DNA of 64,000 bases from Rhabdophis nuchalis (Eukaryota > Chordata > Lepidosauria > Squamata > Natricidae): assembly GCA_039707465.1 (NCBI GenBank), contig CM077644.1, positions 198,311,962 to 198,375,961 on the forward strand. The letters are read 5' to 3'. The notes under the pieces are model-generated. The model was not told the DNA's origin and ran no database searches. It was given only the letters and a program-made list of their open reading frames with translations. The translations under genes were made by a program, and so were the position numbers. Positions within the stretch are counted from its first letter, which is position 1, and each line of letters opens with the position of its first letter. Below are positions 48,869 through 59,264 of this stretch, piece after piece.

Positions 48869-49003
48869 CAGAGGTTCCCAAACTTGGCAACTTTAAGACT
48901 TGTGGACTTCAACTCCCAAAATTCTCCAGCCAGCAGAGCTGGCTGGAGAATTCTGGGAGTTGAAGTCCACAAGTCTTAAAGTTGCCAAGTTTGGGAACCT
49001 TTG
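48869..49003. mobile_element. Hairpin hAT MITE, 135 bp, perfect target duplication
   Basis: Nearly the whole element is an inverted repeat. The arms start CAGAGGTTCCCAAACTTGGC and AACTTTAAGACTTGTGGACT and meet at CCAGCCAGCAGAGCTGGCTGG. It is flanked by identical ATCTAAAG at 48861-48868 and 49004-49011. One transcript or single strand would fold into a near-complete hairpin. No coding capacity. Confidence 0.95.
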
Positions 49004-49354
49004 ATCTAAAGACTCTTCAATGAGGCATTGGTGATCCCTCAGGATTCACATTTTAAGTTTTCTTTTCTGCCACATAGTAATACCTCTATATCTATTGCTA
49101 TCATTGTCATTGTATAAACAATTATTTTATTATTATGATAAATTAATATATCAGTGCAACAATATTTATTTTTCATGTCATATCCAGCATACAGTTTTTG
49201 GTGGTATATGAAACATAAAATAATATAGTCTTCCTTTATCAAATTTCTACTATGAATCTGTGTGGCCTTGCAGAAAGCTGTTAAAAACTGGCTTTCCCAA
49301 AAACTTCAGAGTCAGGATGTTAGAGAGACCAATATATGTATGTTTGTTCTTATG

Positions 49355-49626
49355 ACACCTCCGCTCCTTCCGCCTGAAATTGAAGACTCATCTTTTCCGC
49401 CTGGCCGGCCTAGGGTAGTCTCTCTGTCTATGGGTTTTTTAAATGTATACTATATTTATTGGGTATTTTTAGTTAATGGGATTTTAGCACAGGATTGATT
49501 GAGTTTAATTTGTTTTAATTTGTATGTATTTTGTATATTTTTCGCTTTTAATTTCCCTGTGCATCGCCCCGAGTCCCTGTGGGGAGAGGGTGCGGTCAAT
49601 AAATTCAACTTATTATTATTATTATG
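49355..49626 (+). mobile_element. L2 LINE 3' end fragment
   Basis: The fragment begins in the last codons (CTCCTTCCGCCTGAAATTGA, then CTTTTCCGCCTGGCCGGCC and a stop). It continues through the 3' UTR (TTTTAGCACAGGATTGATTG), the stem-loop at 49561-49598 and an ATT-type tail. Confidence 0.9.
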
Positions 49627-49844
49627 AAGTGATTTGGCTTTTCATCAGTGTACTGGATTATTCGTGTAAATTAATACCTTTTTAGCATACAATCTTTGGG
49701 GAGATAAGTACTATTAATAATCAAAGAATTGAATTCTCCCCAGAGTTAGGTTTACTGCATTTATTTATAGAACTAAAGCATAAGCTTAAAAATAAAGAAA
49801 TATTTACCTACTTTTAGCATTTAAAAAATAAAACTCTACATTAA

Positions 49845-50080
49845 TAATAATAATTTATTAATTTATAGACCGCACCCTCTCCCCCATGGGGATTCGGGGC
49901 GGTGCACAGGCAATTTAAAAATCCAAAAATACAGCAATATACAAATACAAAATGTTAAAATCAAATTAAATTAACCCCTGTGCTAAAATCACTATTAAAA
50001 CCCTTAAAACCCTAACAATACCCCCTAAATTTTTTATACAATTTCATTTTGTGGCTAGGAATGTAGACATTAGGCCAGGC
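49845..50080 (-). mobile_element. L2 LINE 3' UTR fragment
   Basis: An (AAT)n tail at 49845-49858 is followed by the complement of the stem-loop (GACCGCACCCTCTCCCCCAT, then GGGGCGGTGCACAGG) and of the 3' UTR (ACCCCTGTGCTAAAATC). It is opposite in orientation to the copy at 49355. Confidence 0.88.
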
Positions 50081-50214
50081 CTAAGATAACATAACAATTT
50101 ACTTGTGGTTTAAAAAGGCCTGTTCAACTGCTTCATTGGAAAATAATAAAATAGAGGCATGAAGCACAATTTTATCAAATTTGGAAATATTTTATGGTTA
50201 TCTCAATTGCAGTA

Positions 50215-50330
50215 GATCATAATCTGGTATACTAGTGGAAACCAGGAGACTGTGAGTTCTTGCCTTAGTCATGAAAGCCCAATAGATGATTTTGGACCAG
50301 TTACGCACTATCAACATGACTTCAGGCTTG
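50215..50330 (+). mobile_element. Degenerate tRNA-derived SINE
   Basis: GGTATACTAGTGGAAACCAG, then GAGACTGTGAGTTCTTGCCT and TAGTCATGAAAGCCC match the head and core of the SINE type at 15740. The tail is lost. Confidence 0.6.
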
Positions 50331-51049
50331 ACCAACAAGTCAATTGGTCAATTCCTATCACATATAATGGATCAACATACCAACAATAGTAATAAAAATA
50401 CTGCAAAGAAATAATATTTATATATCTATATCTTTCTAGCATCTCTCTCTCTCCACCCAGCCTTTGAAGTTGACTATGAACAAAACATGTCAGGTTAATG
50501 TGTTTACCTTACAAAAAACCCATGTACAAATGTCAACCATCTTTAAATATGTATACCTTACTTTCTGGTTTGTCCATGAAAGTGTTAAAGCAATAAAAGA
50601 TCCAACTATTACTTGTTATTGCAATAATAGGATCCCAAATGCAATTTACAGTTCCTATCAGCAACTCATGCAAAAAAGAAAGAAAGAAAGAAAGAAAGAA
50701 AGTATAGTAGCAACAGAAAGTATTCTCAGAAATTATTGTCGACAACCAAGTCCAATGACTGCTTTTTTCAAGAGAATGGAGCTAGTGAGTTGTTCAAACA
50801 CTGAGCCACCATGGTTACACAGCCATATCCCAGGAGCAACAGGGCATGTATATTTCCATGAGCTATATGATAATATAAGACTCTTATCTTTTATCAGTCT
50901 TTGCACTGTAGCCCCCACTTAAATCCCTCTTGAAGGCATTTAACCTGAAGTTAGTTTGAAACCTGGTGAAATCTGTTCCTCCTAAATTCAGCAAAAGAGC
51001 ACAGAGGCATCGGCCCTAGTTCTGGCTTCTTTTTTATGTATCTTTGCTA
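50331..51049. other. No recognised feature apart from (GAAA)n
   Basis: A (GAAA)n tract lies at 50677-50702. A 152-codon open frame (50464-50922) runs through it. It shows no recognisable domain and is judged a chance frame. Confidence 0.45.
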
Positions 51050-51500
51050 GAACTCCAAATATATGGGGCCTGGCAATCATTATTTCTATTTTTAAAAAGA
51101 GCAACAGAGACCACCCTGCCAATTATAGTGCAATCAATCTACTAAGCACAATCAATAAAATCTATGCCAGGCAACTATACAGGAAGCAGCTAAATTGATT
51201 GGACTCAAAAAACATCTTGGCAAGCTGGATGTAGAGCCTGTCATAGTACAATTGATTAGTGTCACATGTTAAATAATCTAGTAGAAAAATAGAACCCAGA
51301 GCTTTAGTCAGCTTTTTATATGGATTTTGTTGGTTTAAGAAAATCTTCCATCATATCCCAGATATGAGAGGAGAAACTTAAAGCTATTGCAATCAATTGT
51401 TACTTCCTTGCTCTCATATTACAACTTTATGAAGAATAAGATGTAACTCAGAAGCTCATATATCAAGGATTGAATCCCCTGTAATAGGGATTTTAAAAGA
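51050..51500 (+). pseudogene. Degenerate LINE reverse-transcriptase fragment
   Basis: Translation of 51062-51215 gives LAIIISIFKKSNRDHPANYS, then INLLSTINKIYARQL, with downstream words LYGFCWFKKIFHHIP. This resembles the fingers/palm region of a LINE RT (PIYKKG...NYRPISLLS-type block). Stops interrupt it. Clade uncertain; possibly the same family as 40210-41050. Confidence 0.55.
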
Positions 51501-52735
51501 ATGTACTTGTCTTATTCAGATTCCATATTAGCTTCATTGTGGCTTAACTAAAATGGAAATTAATCCACCTAACATTGTGCATGGTCACAGAACATTATTA
51601 TTAACATTAATGACACAGAATATTGCCAACAGGACTAGGGAGATTGTTGCAAACCCTAATGATTTATTCTAAAAAAGAAGAGTTCTTAATACATTTTTGC
51701 TAAAACCAAGAGTGTGTTTTTTCTATAAAATGGCTTACCTGGATTGTTAGAGACCCTATGCACCAGAGGTGGAGTGCTTTATTCCTGTGGTAGTGAGTTT
51801 TCATTCTGTGGGTTGTAAAAAAAATCTATGCCACTTACATTTCACAGACTGCTTTACAGAATTATAGCTATCATGCCATTTCTTTAAAAGCAGGAGAGTT
51901 AGCTATGATTGGAGTTATATTCTTCATTGCTATCCCTCTAGTACAAATTGTATATAGTGAAGAACTTGGAGCAAGATGTGTATTATCCATCCATGGACTT
52001 CAACATGCTTTATTGACTTTTTTTTTATAAAGATGATAATAATAGCATCATATAATTGCCTCTAACTAGGAATGTTCCTGGACACCCTGATGAATTTTAT
52101 GCTATCTTTGGGACAATTAGAACTCAGATACCATATTCCAAATTGCAAAGTTTTGTGACTACCTATAAGCCCAGGTGCCAATTTATGTTTTCACATCTGC
52201 TAGAGATTAAATTTTCCTGCTCATTGAGTTTTGATGGTAAATTTTATTACAAATGTTAGGTGGCATGGCATTCTGCTGTTTCCTTAAAAGACCTATTGTC
52301 TAACTATCATAAAGATACTATTCCTTCTCACTAAATGTTGGCCAGATACAAAAGGTCTTCCTTGGTTGGGGATGTTTTGTTTGATGGAAGGACCTATTCT
52401 ATTAGGAAGCTTTTCTAAATTTAATTTATCATAAGTGTTGACTAGTTCACTTACAACAGTATTCATAAAAGGAAGTGAACCATAAGAGAACTATTTTGTA
52501 CTTAGAGAAAATAGTACAAACCTAGTAAGGCAAAATAAAATAGTAATGCAAAGATTTTGCCTGACATTTCCATTTCTACTTACTTTTGGATATGTCATCC
52601 CTGTGCCACAAATTGTTTCCTTCTTAGTACAGAATAAAGGAAGAACCTCATCTGGTAACCTACTTCCGTACACTTCCTGTACATAAAAGAATTACAGCTA
52701 GAATAAAGAAAGACCCTTCCCTTTGGGACTATCTA
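51501..52735. other. No recognised feature
   Basis: About 1.2 kb of AT-rich sequence without recognisable genes or repeats. Confidence 0.4.
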
Positions 52736-52737
52736 TA

Positions 52738-52853
52738 ATTAGTGTTTCACAACCTTATAATTTTTTGTGGACTTCAACTTCAAGATGCATTAAATTTAAT
52801 TAAATTTAAAGACTACAAATCGTAATGTTGCCAGGTTTGAGAAACACTAATCT
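52738..52853. mobile_element. Degenerate hairpin-family hAT MITE
   Basis: The left end AGTGTTTCACAACC and right end GGTTTGAGAAACACT are imperfect inverted repeats. GTGGACTTCAACTTC and GTTGCCAGG inside match the 48869 family. Old copy. Confidence 0.65.
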
Positions 52854-54158
52854 ATACATTACCCATTGTAGTGTTTCCAGTGACTCTAGAAAATGCTCTC
52901 TCTCTCTTTCTCTTACTATATAGTTAACAGTAGATAAAATCCTTTGATATCAAGCTTCCTGCCTTTTTAAAATTCTTAACCATTGTTCATATTCTGTTTT
53001 TCTGTTTTGGCTGTCTTTATCCTGTTTTTGATGTTCCTTGCTGTTTTTTAAATAAACATCAAGCTATATTTTTGCTAGCAAAACTGAGTGGAGTGTATGC
53101 TTGACATGACCTCAATATAGGCACTGATTGAGGATTTGTTGGGTGCAAACTAACTTCATAGTTTTAAGTTTTGATAGAAACAGTTCCAGTAGAAATCTTA
53201 AGTGGAGATTTCTGTTCAGTATAAGAGACATTTTTGTCCTCATATCTGAATCACAACACAATTGACTGGTTGTAGGTTTATAAAAGATAAAATTGAATAC
53301 TTTTGATAAAATGCACTTTGAATGATGTTACTAAATAGGAGCTATTGCCAATATTAAGTTGTTTTTACAGAGTAGACAAATTAATGAATGTAAGTCTAGC
53401 TACAGTGATTATTTCATTCAGGATTGTAATTTGATGATACATTTTTCTGCTTTTGACAATGTCAAAACATCAGTAAAACAAAAATATCCCTTCCATCAGA
53501 GACACAATATGACAACTTTGAAGTCAACTAGAAAGAGGGGGGAAACAGTCTTCTAAATAAGACTACAACTTGATCACATTGAGTCTCTCCTGGCATTTTG
53601 GTGTAATTGCATTCTTTAGATATGCTGTTCTCTATTAAAAGCTTGGGTGGCATGCTGTCATATAATATTTATCCAGGGATTTGTATCTCAGTTGTTTCTT
53701 CCTATGAAGTCTTTTAACATTTATGAAATATCACCATTCAAATACTGTTGCAGGGGATCCAGAAATGGAAAAGAAATGTCCTTGCTTTGACAAGGTTACA
53801 GAAGCGGTACCTGTTGAGACACATTCTTTCTGCAAAATTATTATGTAAATTGCAGTTTTGCCCACTCGAGCCTACACAGGGGTCGGCAATTTCTTCTGAG
53901 GAATTTTAAACCTAAGTTCAAGTATTTATACAATGGAATAAATCCCAGTCTTCTGAAAATGACCTTTAAAAACAGAAACTCTTTTGTACAAATTATGTAC
54001 AAGTATTGATAGGAGGTGGAATCTTGATACCAATGTTGGGTTTAAGTTTTAAAAATAGGTATTAGCCCTCTAGCTCAGTAAAGTTCCTTTTTGCTATGCA
54101 TGGCATATAGTTAGTAAAAGAAAAAGAAAAAAGAGGCCTTACTTTTTCTCTAGAGTTA
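52854..54158. other. No recognised feature apart from a possible hAT end at 53877
   Basis: The word CAGGGGTCGGCAATTTCTTC at 53877 resembles a hAT-Charlie-type end, but no partner end was found. The remainder is AT-rich and unclassified. Confidence 0.4.
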
Positions 54159-54245
54159 CAGGGATGGGAAAATTATGGCGCTCCAGATGTTGCTAATATA
54201 TTGTTCCCAGCATTCATTATTAGGCATATTGGTTGTCTGAGGGAG
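54159..54245. mobile_element. Half of an old hAT MITE
   Basis: CAGGGATGGGAAAATTATGG, then CGCTCCAGATGTTGC and TTCCCAGCATTCATTATT match the left half of a known amniote hAT MITE family (ends CAGGGGTGGGGAAC, interior CTCCAGATGTTG). The right half is missing. Confidence 0.55.
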
Positions 54246-54619
54246 GTGGGCAATTAAGAAGCATGAAATATAAATAAATAAACTTATCATTCTCCAGCAT
54301 GTATTGCTGAGATAGATCTTTGCTGCTTTTCATTGTGAGAAAGACTCAATTTGTAGTTATTGCACAAAATATTTTTTTTCATTTTAACCCATTATCCAGT
54401 TAGTTTCTCAAGCTTGTTATTGTTTAATCATTAGCAGCACTGATAGCATGTATCCATTCACTCAGCATCTCTAAAAATATACATCTGTCTATTCTGAAAC
54501 CTCATAATGCCCACTAGCATTTTAATTAAAAATATAGTTTAATAATCTGGTGGCCTATCTATATTCATATAATGTTTGGTTTACAATGATCACATCAATG
54601 CACTGCATATTTCAATCAG

Positions 54620-55660
54620 CAGCCAACGATGCCGTCGAAGTGATGTCCCGGTGTCTGGAAGCTGTGCGGTTCTGGATGGGAAGTAACAGACTCAGACTCA
54701 ACCCATCCAAGACCGAGTGGTTGTGGTTTCCGGCGTCCAGGTACAAACAGCTGATTCCATCACTGGCCATAGGGGGTGAACATCTCGCCCCCGTGGATGG
54801 GGCATGCAACTTGGGCATCCTCCTGGATACCCGGCTGTCTATGGAAGATCATGTGACAGCCGTGGCCAGGGGGGTGCTCCACCAGGTTCGCCTGGTGCGC
54901 CAGTTGCATCCCCTAGTGGACCGGGATGCCCTTCGCACAGTCACTCATGCGCTCGTGACATCCCGTCTAGACTACTGCAACGCTCTCTACATGGGGCTCC
55001 CCTTGAGGTGCACCAGAAGACTACAGCTAGTCCAGAATGTGGCCGCGCGGGCAATTTTGGGAACCTCCAGGTATTCCCACGTAACACCGCTCCTGCGCGA
55101 GCTACACTGGCTACCTGTGGCCTTTCGGTTGCGCTTCAAGGTTTTGATCACCATCTTTAAAGCTCTCCATGGCACGGGACCTAGTTATTTGCGGGATCGT
55201 ATCCTACCCCATACATCCCTTCGGCCGATTCGCTCCCACAGAGAGGGACTTCTCCGGGTGCTGTCCACTAGGCAATGCAAGCGGGCGACGCCTAGGGGAA
55301 GGGCTTCTCTGTGGTGGACCCAACCCTCTGGAACGACCTGCCCCCCCGAACTTGGAACTACCATGGACCTCCACTCCTTCCGCCAAAAGTTAAAGACCTA
55401 TCTTTTCCATCAGGCTGGCCTGCCCTAACCTACCGCACCTAGCCTGTATTCTGGGAGATAAATTGTTTAATCGGGATTTTAAGGGGAATAGTTTTAATGA
55501 GTTAAATTTTAGCACAGGGTGATAGTTATTTAATGTGGTTTTAAATATTTATAATTGTTATATTTATATGTTTTTTAATTTCCTGTGCACTGCCCTGAGT
55601 CCCTTCGGGGAGAGGGGGCGGCTGATAAATCCAATAAAATAAATAGAAAATAAATAATAA
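54620..55660 (+). mobile_element. L2 LINE, 5'-truncated, post-RT domain plus 3' UTR
   Basis: The L2 sequence starts just after the YADD block at ANDAVEVMSRCLEAVRFWMG (about 54625). It stays open to a stop at 55428. Motifs: LAIGGEHLAPVDGACNLG, SRLDYCNALYMGLPLRC, TPLLRELHWLPVAFRLRFKV, RSHREGLLRVLS. A one-base loss near 55301 and a one-base gain in a C run near 55341 scramble only about 15 residues between them. The 3' UTR stem-loop is at 55586-55625 with an (AATAAAT)-type tail. It is inactive, lacking the endonuclease and RT. Confidence 0.93.
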
Positions 55661-55664
55661 ATAA

Positions 55665-55977
55665 GTATTCCAGTATTTGAAAGGCTGTCATAAAGAAGGG
55701 GTCATTATTATTCTCCAAGGTGACAGAGGGCCGGACAAGAAACAATGGTTGGAAACTAACCAAAAAGAGAAGCAACCTGGAATTAAAGAGAAACTTCCTA
55801 ACAGTGAGGACAATTAACCAGTGGAATAGTTTGCTTTCAGAAATCGTGGGTGCTCCATCACTGGAGGTTTTTAAGAAGAGTCCTAGATAGCCACTTATCT
55901 GAAACAGTAAAGGTTCTCCTGCTTGAGTTGGACTAGAAGACCTCCAAGATCCCTTCCAGCTCTATTCTATTCTAATA
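55665..55977 (+). mobile_element. CR1/L3 LINE 3' end fragment
   Basis: The fragment starts at GTATTCCAGTATTTGAAAGG, immediately after the L2 tail. It continues with GGAAACTAACCAAAAAGAGA, GAAACTTCCTAACAGTGAGG, TGGACTAGAAGACCTCCAAG and CTCTATTCTATTCTAATA. It parallels the complement of 1083-1350. The TTCTA-type tail is the AATAG repeat. Dead fragment. Confidence 0.93.
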
Positions 55978-56364
55978 AGAATATTCCAAGATTTAAAACA
56001 TGCTTAATGTGATTATATCTATTAGGTCCTGTCCAGAAATTGTATCACTCAAATTGTACAAATATTACAATTTTAAGCTCCAATGGTTTCTTCCAGACTC
56101 AAAAGATCCTGACAAACCCAAAGTCTTACCAGAAAAAAAAATAACATGATAAAGAAAATGGGCTTCCAAGTATGCAAAACACTAGGAAATACATTTTACA
56201 CAGGGGTGGGTTTCTGGGGGTTCGCCTGGGATCGGGCGAACCCTTTCGTAAAATTTCCGGATCCCGAGCGATCCCTTTGGATCGTGGACCCGGAAGTAAG
56301 TCGCCGCTGCTAACTGCTGCTCCCAGCTGGGGCGGGCAGGCAGGAAAGCAAGCAAGGCGACTGC

Positions 56365-56438
56365 GCTGTCTTCTTTTTCCCTCAGCGAAGCGCCGCCTCC
56401 TCCTCGCCCATGCTTCGCTGAGAGAAAAAGAAGACAGC
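56365..56438. repeat. Inverted repeat with 27-bp arms
   Basis: The arms GCTGTCTTCTTTTTCCCTCA (56365 on) and its inverse ending AAAAAGAAGACAGC (to 56438) enclose a loop of about 20 nt. One position differs between the arms. Confidence 0.9.
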
Positions 56439-56604
56439 CAGGCCGGTTCTCCGAAGGGGTCCCCCTTTCCCCTTCTCCATGGGGGTGGGTGGTGGGGGTG
56501 GGCCGCTCACCTCGTCGCCCCACAACCTGCTGCCGCTGCTGCCGTGACAACTCCGAAGAGCAGCGCTCGGGCCAGGAGCTGCCGGCCAAAAAAAAAGAAA
56601 GCAC

Positions 56605-56952
56605 ACACACACACACAACCTACTTCAGGCGGCGGGAAACACGCAAGGAGAATCCACTCCCAGCTGTCTTCTTTTTCCTTCTGCGAAGGATACTGGCCGC
56701 TGGCAAAGCGGGAGGCTCGGGAAGGCGGCGGGAGCGCCTTTCCCCCCCCTTCCCTTTGCTCAGCCACCTCTTCCCCCCTACGCCTAGCCGCGAGTGGATT
56801 CTCCTTGCGTGTTTCCCGCCGCCTGAAGTAGGTTGTGTGTGTGTGTGTGCCGCCTTCCCGAGCCTCCCGCTTTGCCAGCGGCCAGTACCCTTCGCAGAAG
56901 GAAAAAGAAGACAGCTGGGAGTGGATTCTCCTTGTGTGTTTCCCGCCGCGGG
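56605..56952. repeat. Compound inverted repeat, arms over 100 bp
   Basis: The block 56605-56727 (CACACAACCTACTTCAGGCG, then CTGTCTTCTTTTTCC and GGCAAAGCGGGAGGCTCGGG) is present inverted at 56849-56952. Its first half is present inverted a second time at 56792-56847. The module order is A-B ... A'-B'-A', where primes mark inverted copies. Confidence 0.9.
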
Positions 56953-57207
56953 TAAGGAAAGTTGCTGCGCGCCCCAAAAATCCTCTGGCCCGCTGGCCGC
57001 GGTTGCTCGCTCGCTCGCTTGCTCGCTCACCCATCGGACGCCAGGTTCCTTCGTCCGGTGGATGGGTGAGAGAGAGAGTAAATACAGCCAGCGGGTTCTC
57101 TGGCTCTCTGGTTCCCCCCTCCCTCCCTGTCTCTCTGTGTGTCTGTCTCCCCTCCCCCCCAAACCTCCTCAGCTCCTGGAAGTAGCCTGACCGGCTACTC
57201 TCGCTCT

Positions 57208-57524
57208 CTCTCTCACCCATCCACCGGACGAAGGAACCTGGTGTCCGATGGGTGAGCAAGCGAGCGAGCAAAGGCTTTTGAAGCAAAGGCTTCAAAGGCT
57301 GCCGGCTAGGAACAGCGCGCTACGCTGCGCGAACCCCCGCCCCACCCCCTGCCAGTCGCGCTAACAGGGAAAGTTTTGCCGCGACTGGGGGGGAGGGGTT
57401 CGCGCAGCGTAGCGCGCTGTTCCTAGCCGGCAGCCTTTGAAGCCTTTGCTTCAAAAGCCTTTGCTCGCTCGCTTGCTCACCCATCGGACACCAGGTTCCT
57501 TCGTCCGGTGGATGGGTGAGAGAG
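57208..57524. repeat. 317-bp palindrome, arms about 145 bp
   Basis: The left arm (CTCACCCATCCACCGGACGA, then AGCAAGCGAGCGAGC and CGCGCTACGCTGCGCGAACC) is repeated inverted up to 57524, with a short loop around 57355-57380 and small indels. A second partial copy of the outer arm (CACCCATCGGACGCCAGG, then GGATGGGTGAGAG) lies just upstream at 57028-57076. Confidence 0.92.
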
Positions 57525-57544
57525 GCTGAGGAGGCTTGGGTGGG

Positions 57545-57813
57545 TGGGGGGAGACAGACAGAGAGAGAGAGGCACAGACACACAGAGAGACAGGGAGGGA
57601 GGGGGGAACCAGAGAGTGACAGACACACACAGAGAGACAGAGAGTGGGAGGGAGAGAAAGATAGACAGACAGAGAGAAAGAGAGAAAAAGAAAGAGAGAC
57701 AGAAAGGAAAGAAAGAGAAAAAAGAGAGAGAGAAAGAGAGAAAGAAAAGAGACAGAAAGAGAGAAAGAGAAAGAAAGAGAGAGAGAGAAAGAAAGACAGA
57801 AGGAAAGAAAGAA

Positions 57814-57894
<81 letters not shown>
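57545..57894. repeat. Long purine (GA/GAAA) microsatellite
   Basis: About 350 bp are almost pure purine on the plus strand, ending in about 75 bp of perfect GA repeat. It sits at the same internal position as the GGAA tract in the 39088 element, just upstream of the ACTTATGACCACAATT-type segment. Confidence 0.95.
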
Positions 57895-57896
<2 letters not shown>

Positions 57897-58354
57897 TTAT
57901 GACCACAATTAAGCCCAAAAGTTTGGTTGCTAACCAAGACCATTGTTAAGTGAATTTCACATTTTCCAAATTGGCCACTCCCATCCGGTCACATGGCTGG
58001 CAAGCCACTCCTACCCGGTCACATGGCCGGCAAGCCACTCCCACAAAGCAGGACACACCCACAGAACCTGTTCCAAAAATTTTGAAACCCACCCCTGATT
58101 ACAGGTCTGTGCAAAGATAATCTAACTAGCTTCATAGCCAGAAATAATGGATTCCAATTCCCATTTTTCTTATTCAGGATTTTCAAGCAGGACAAAGTAG
58201 GTTCCTGTCCTTAGGGGTGCCAATGAGTTAAAATTATCCCAAGTCTATTCCAGTCCAAACTGAGCTGGATGGCATGATAATTTAATGGCTACTTGAAGAA
58301 TGTCCATAAATGTTTCCTCAAGAAATTGAAGAAGGCCAAGTTATGTGTCACAAG

Positions 58355-59060
58355 ATTCCATCCTGAGTGTTTTCTATTCTTCTACATCTTATTTTGGACT
58401 TGAATAAGGATGTGGAGGAATGTTTATCAGATTTGCAGATCATCCCAACTCTGCTATAACAATACAGCAGATGAAACAAAATGAAGATCAGTGTTGATAG
58501 TTAGAGAAAATAATAGCGTGAATTTAGCAGAGATAGATTTCTAAATTTAACGCTTAGGAAACTGGAGTTAAATTACGTACGCTTGACAATTGTGCTATGA
58601 AGAAATCCTTGGAAGAATAACGGATTACAAAATGAATATGAGTCTATGAGTCAGAAGTGAGAGATGCTGCAATAAAGGAAGGAAGGAAGGAAGGAAGGAA
58701 GGAAGGAAGGAAGGAAGGAAGGAAGGAGTAATTCTAGGCTGCAGTAACAGAAATTATAATTTCCAAATCACAGGAAGTTGTGGTCTATGTTGTTGTCCAG
58801 ATTTGGACAACCCTACTTAAAAATGGTTTCTGAAGCTGTATCAATTTCAAAAAATATCCAGAAGGATCAAGAAACTAGACACTCAGTATTATAACATTTC
58901 TCTAATACTTAAAATTATATCTCAAAGGTCAACATATTCTCTATTATGGGGTAGAGAATAATGAATATATTTAGGAAGGCTGTTTCTAATTGAATGTTAG
59001 GAAAATATTACTAAGAAAAGAATGACTTAATAGTGAACAAATCACTCAATGAAGTGACAA
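58355..59060 (+). pseudogene. Old CR1 LINE fragment (RT to C-terminal region)
   Basis: The segment is a decayed CR1 coding sequence. Words such as CATCCTGAGTGTTTTCTATT, then GGAATGTTTATCAGATTTGC, AGATTTCTAAATTTAACGCT and CAAAATGAATATGAGTC follow the CR1 RT order from the GSVLGPVLF/FADD region through the post-RT domain. Many frame breaks. It is older than the CR1 copies at 1083 and 55665 and is interrupted by the GGAA microsatellite at 58671. Confidence 0.6.
58671..58727. repeat. (GGAA)n microsatellite
   Basis: About 55 bp of perfect GGAA repeat, inside the old CR1 fragment. Confidence 0.95.
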
Positions 59061-59264
59061 ATTTTCTTTATGGGATGTGGTCAAGTAAAGCCCTATAGTA
59101 TGAATGTATTAATTTATATTCCTTTACAAAGCCATAGTTGGACTTAGTGACATCAGTTCATCTTCAATTGAAGCACAGCCCAAATATTTACATGAATTTG
59201 ATAGATGATCTAAAATTCCAACCAAATTGAATATGTGATGGCGTATTGAGAAAATTATGAATTT

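Larger units (their letters stand above)
56201..58097. mobile_element. hAT-type non-autonomous element, 1.9 kb, GC-rich, multiple internal palindromes
   Basis: The outer ends CAGGGGTGGGTTTC and GAAACCCACCCCTG are perfect 14-bp inverted repeats. The flanks ATTTTACA and ATTACAGG agree only partly. The right 180 bp are homologous to 11530-11732 and 39300-39454. The interior is CpG-rich and contains three separate inverted-repeat structures (56365-56438, 56605-56952, 57208-57524) and a purine microsatellite (57545-57894). Long open frames on both strands are low-complexity products of these repeats. No transposase or hAT dimerisation motif was seen. Confidence 0.78.

Noticed and set aside
50464..50922. 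152-codon open frame
   Set aside because: No recognisable domain or homologous word. It crosses a GAAA microsatellite and has no neighbouring gene structure.
56172..57295. Several overlapping open frames of 140-262 codons on both strands
   Set aside because: They read through inverted repeats and low-complexity R/S/P-rich sequence of the hAT-type element. The peptides on opposite strands repeat each other and show no domain.
57320..57943. Long Ser/Leu-rich or Arg/Glu-rich open frames
   Set aside because: They are translations of the GA microsatellite.
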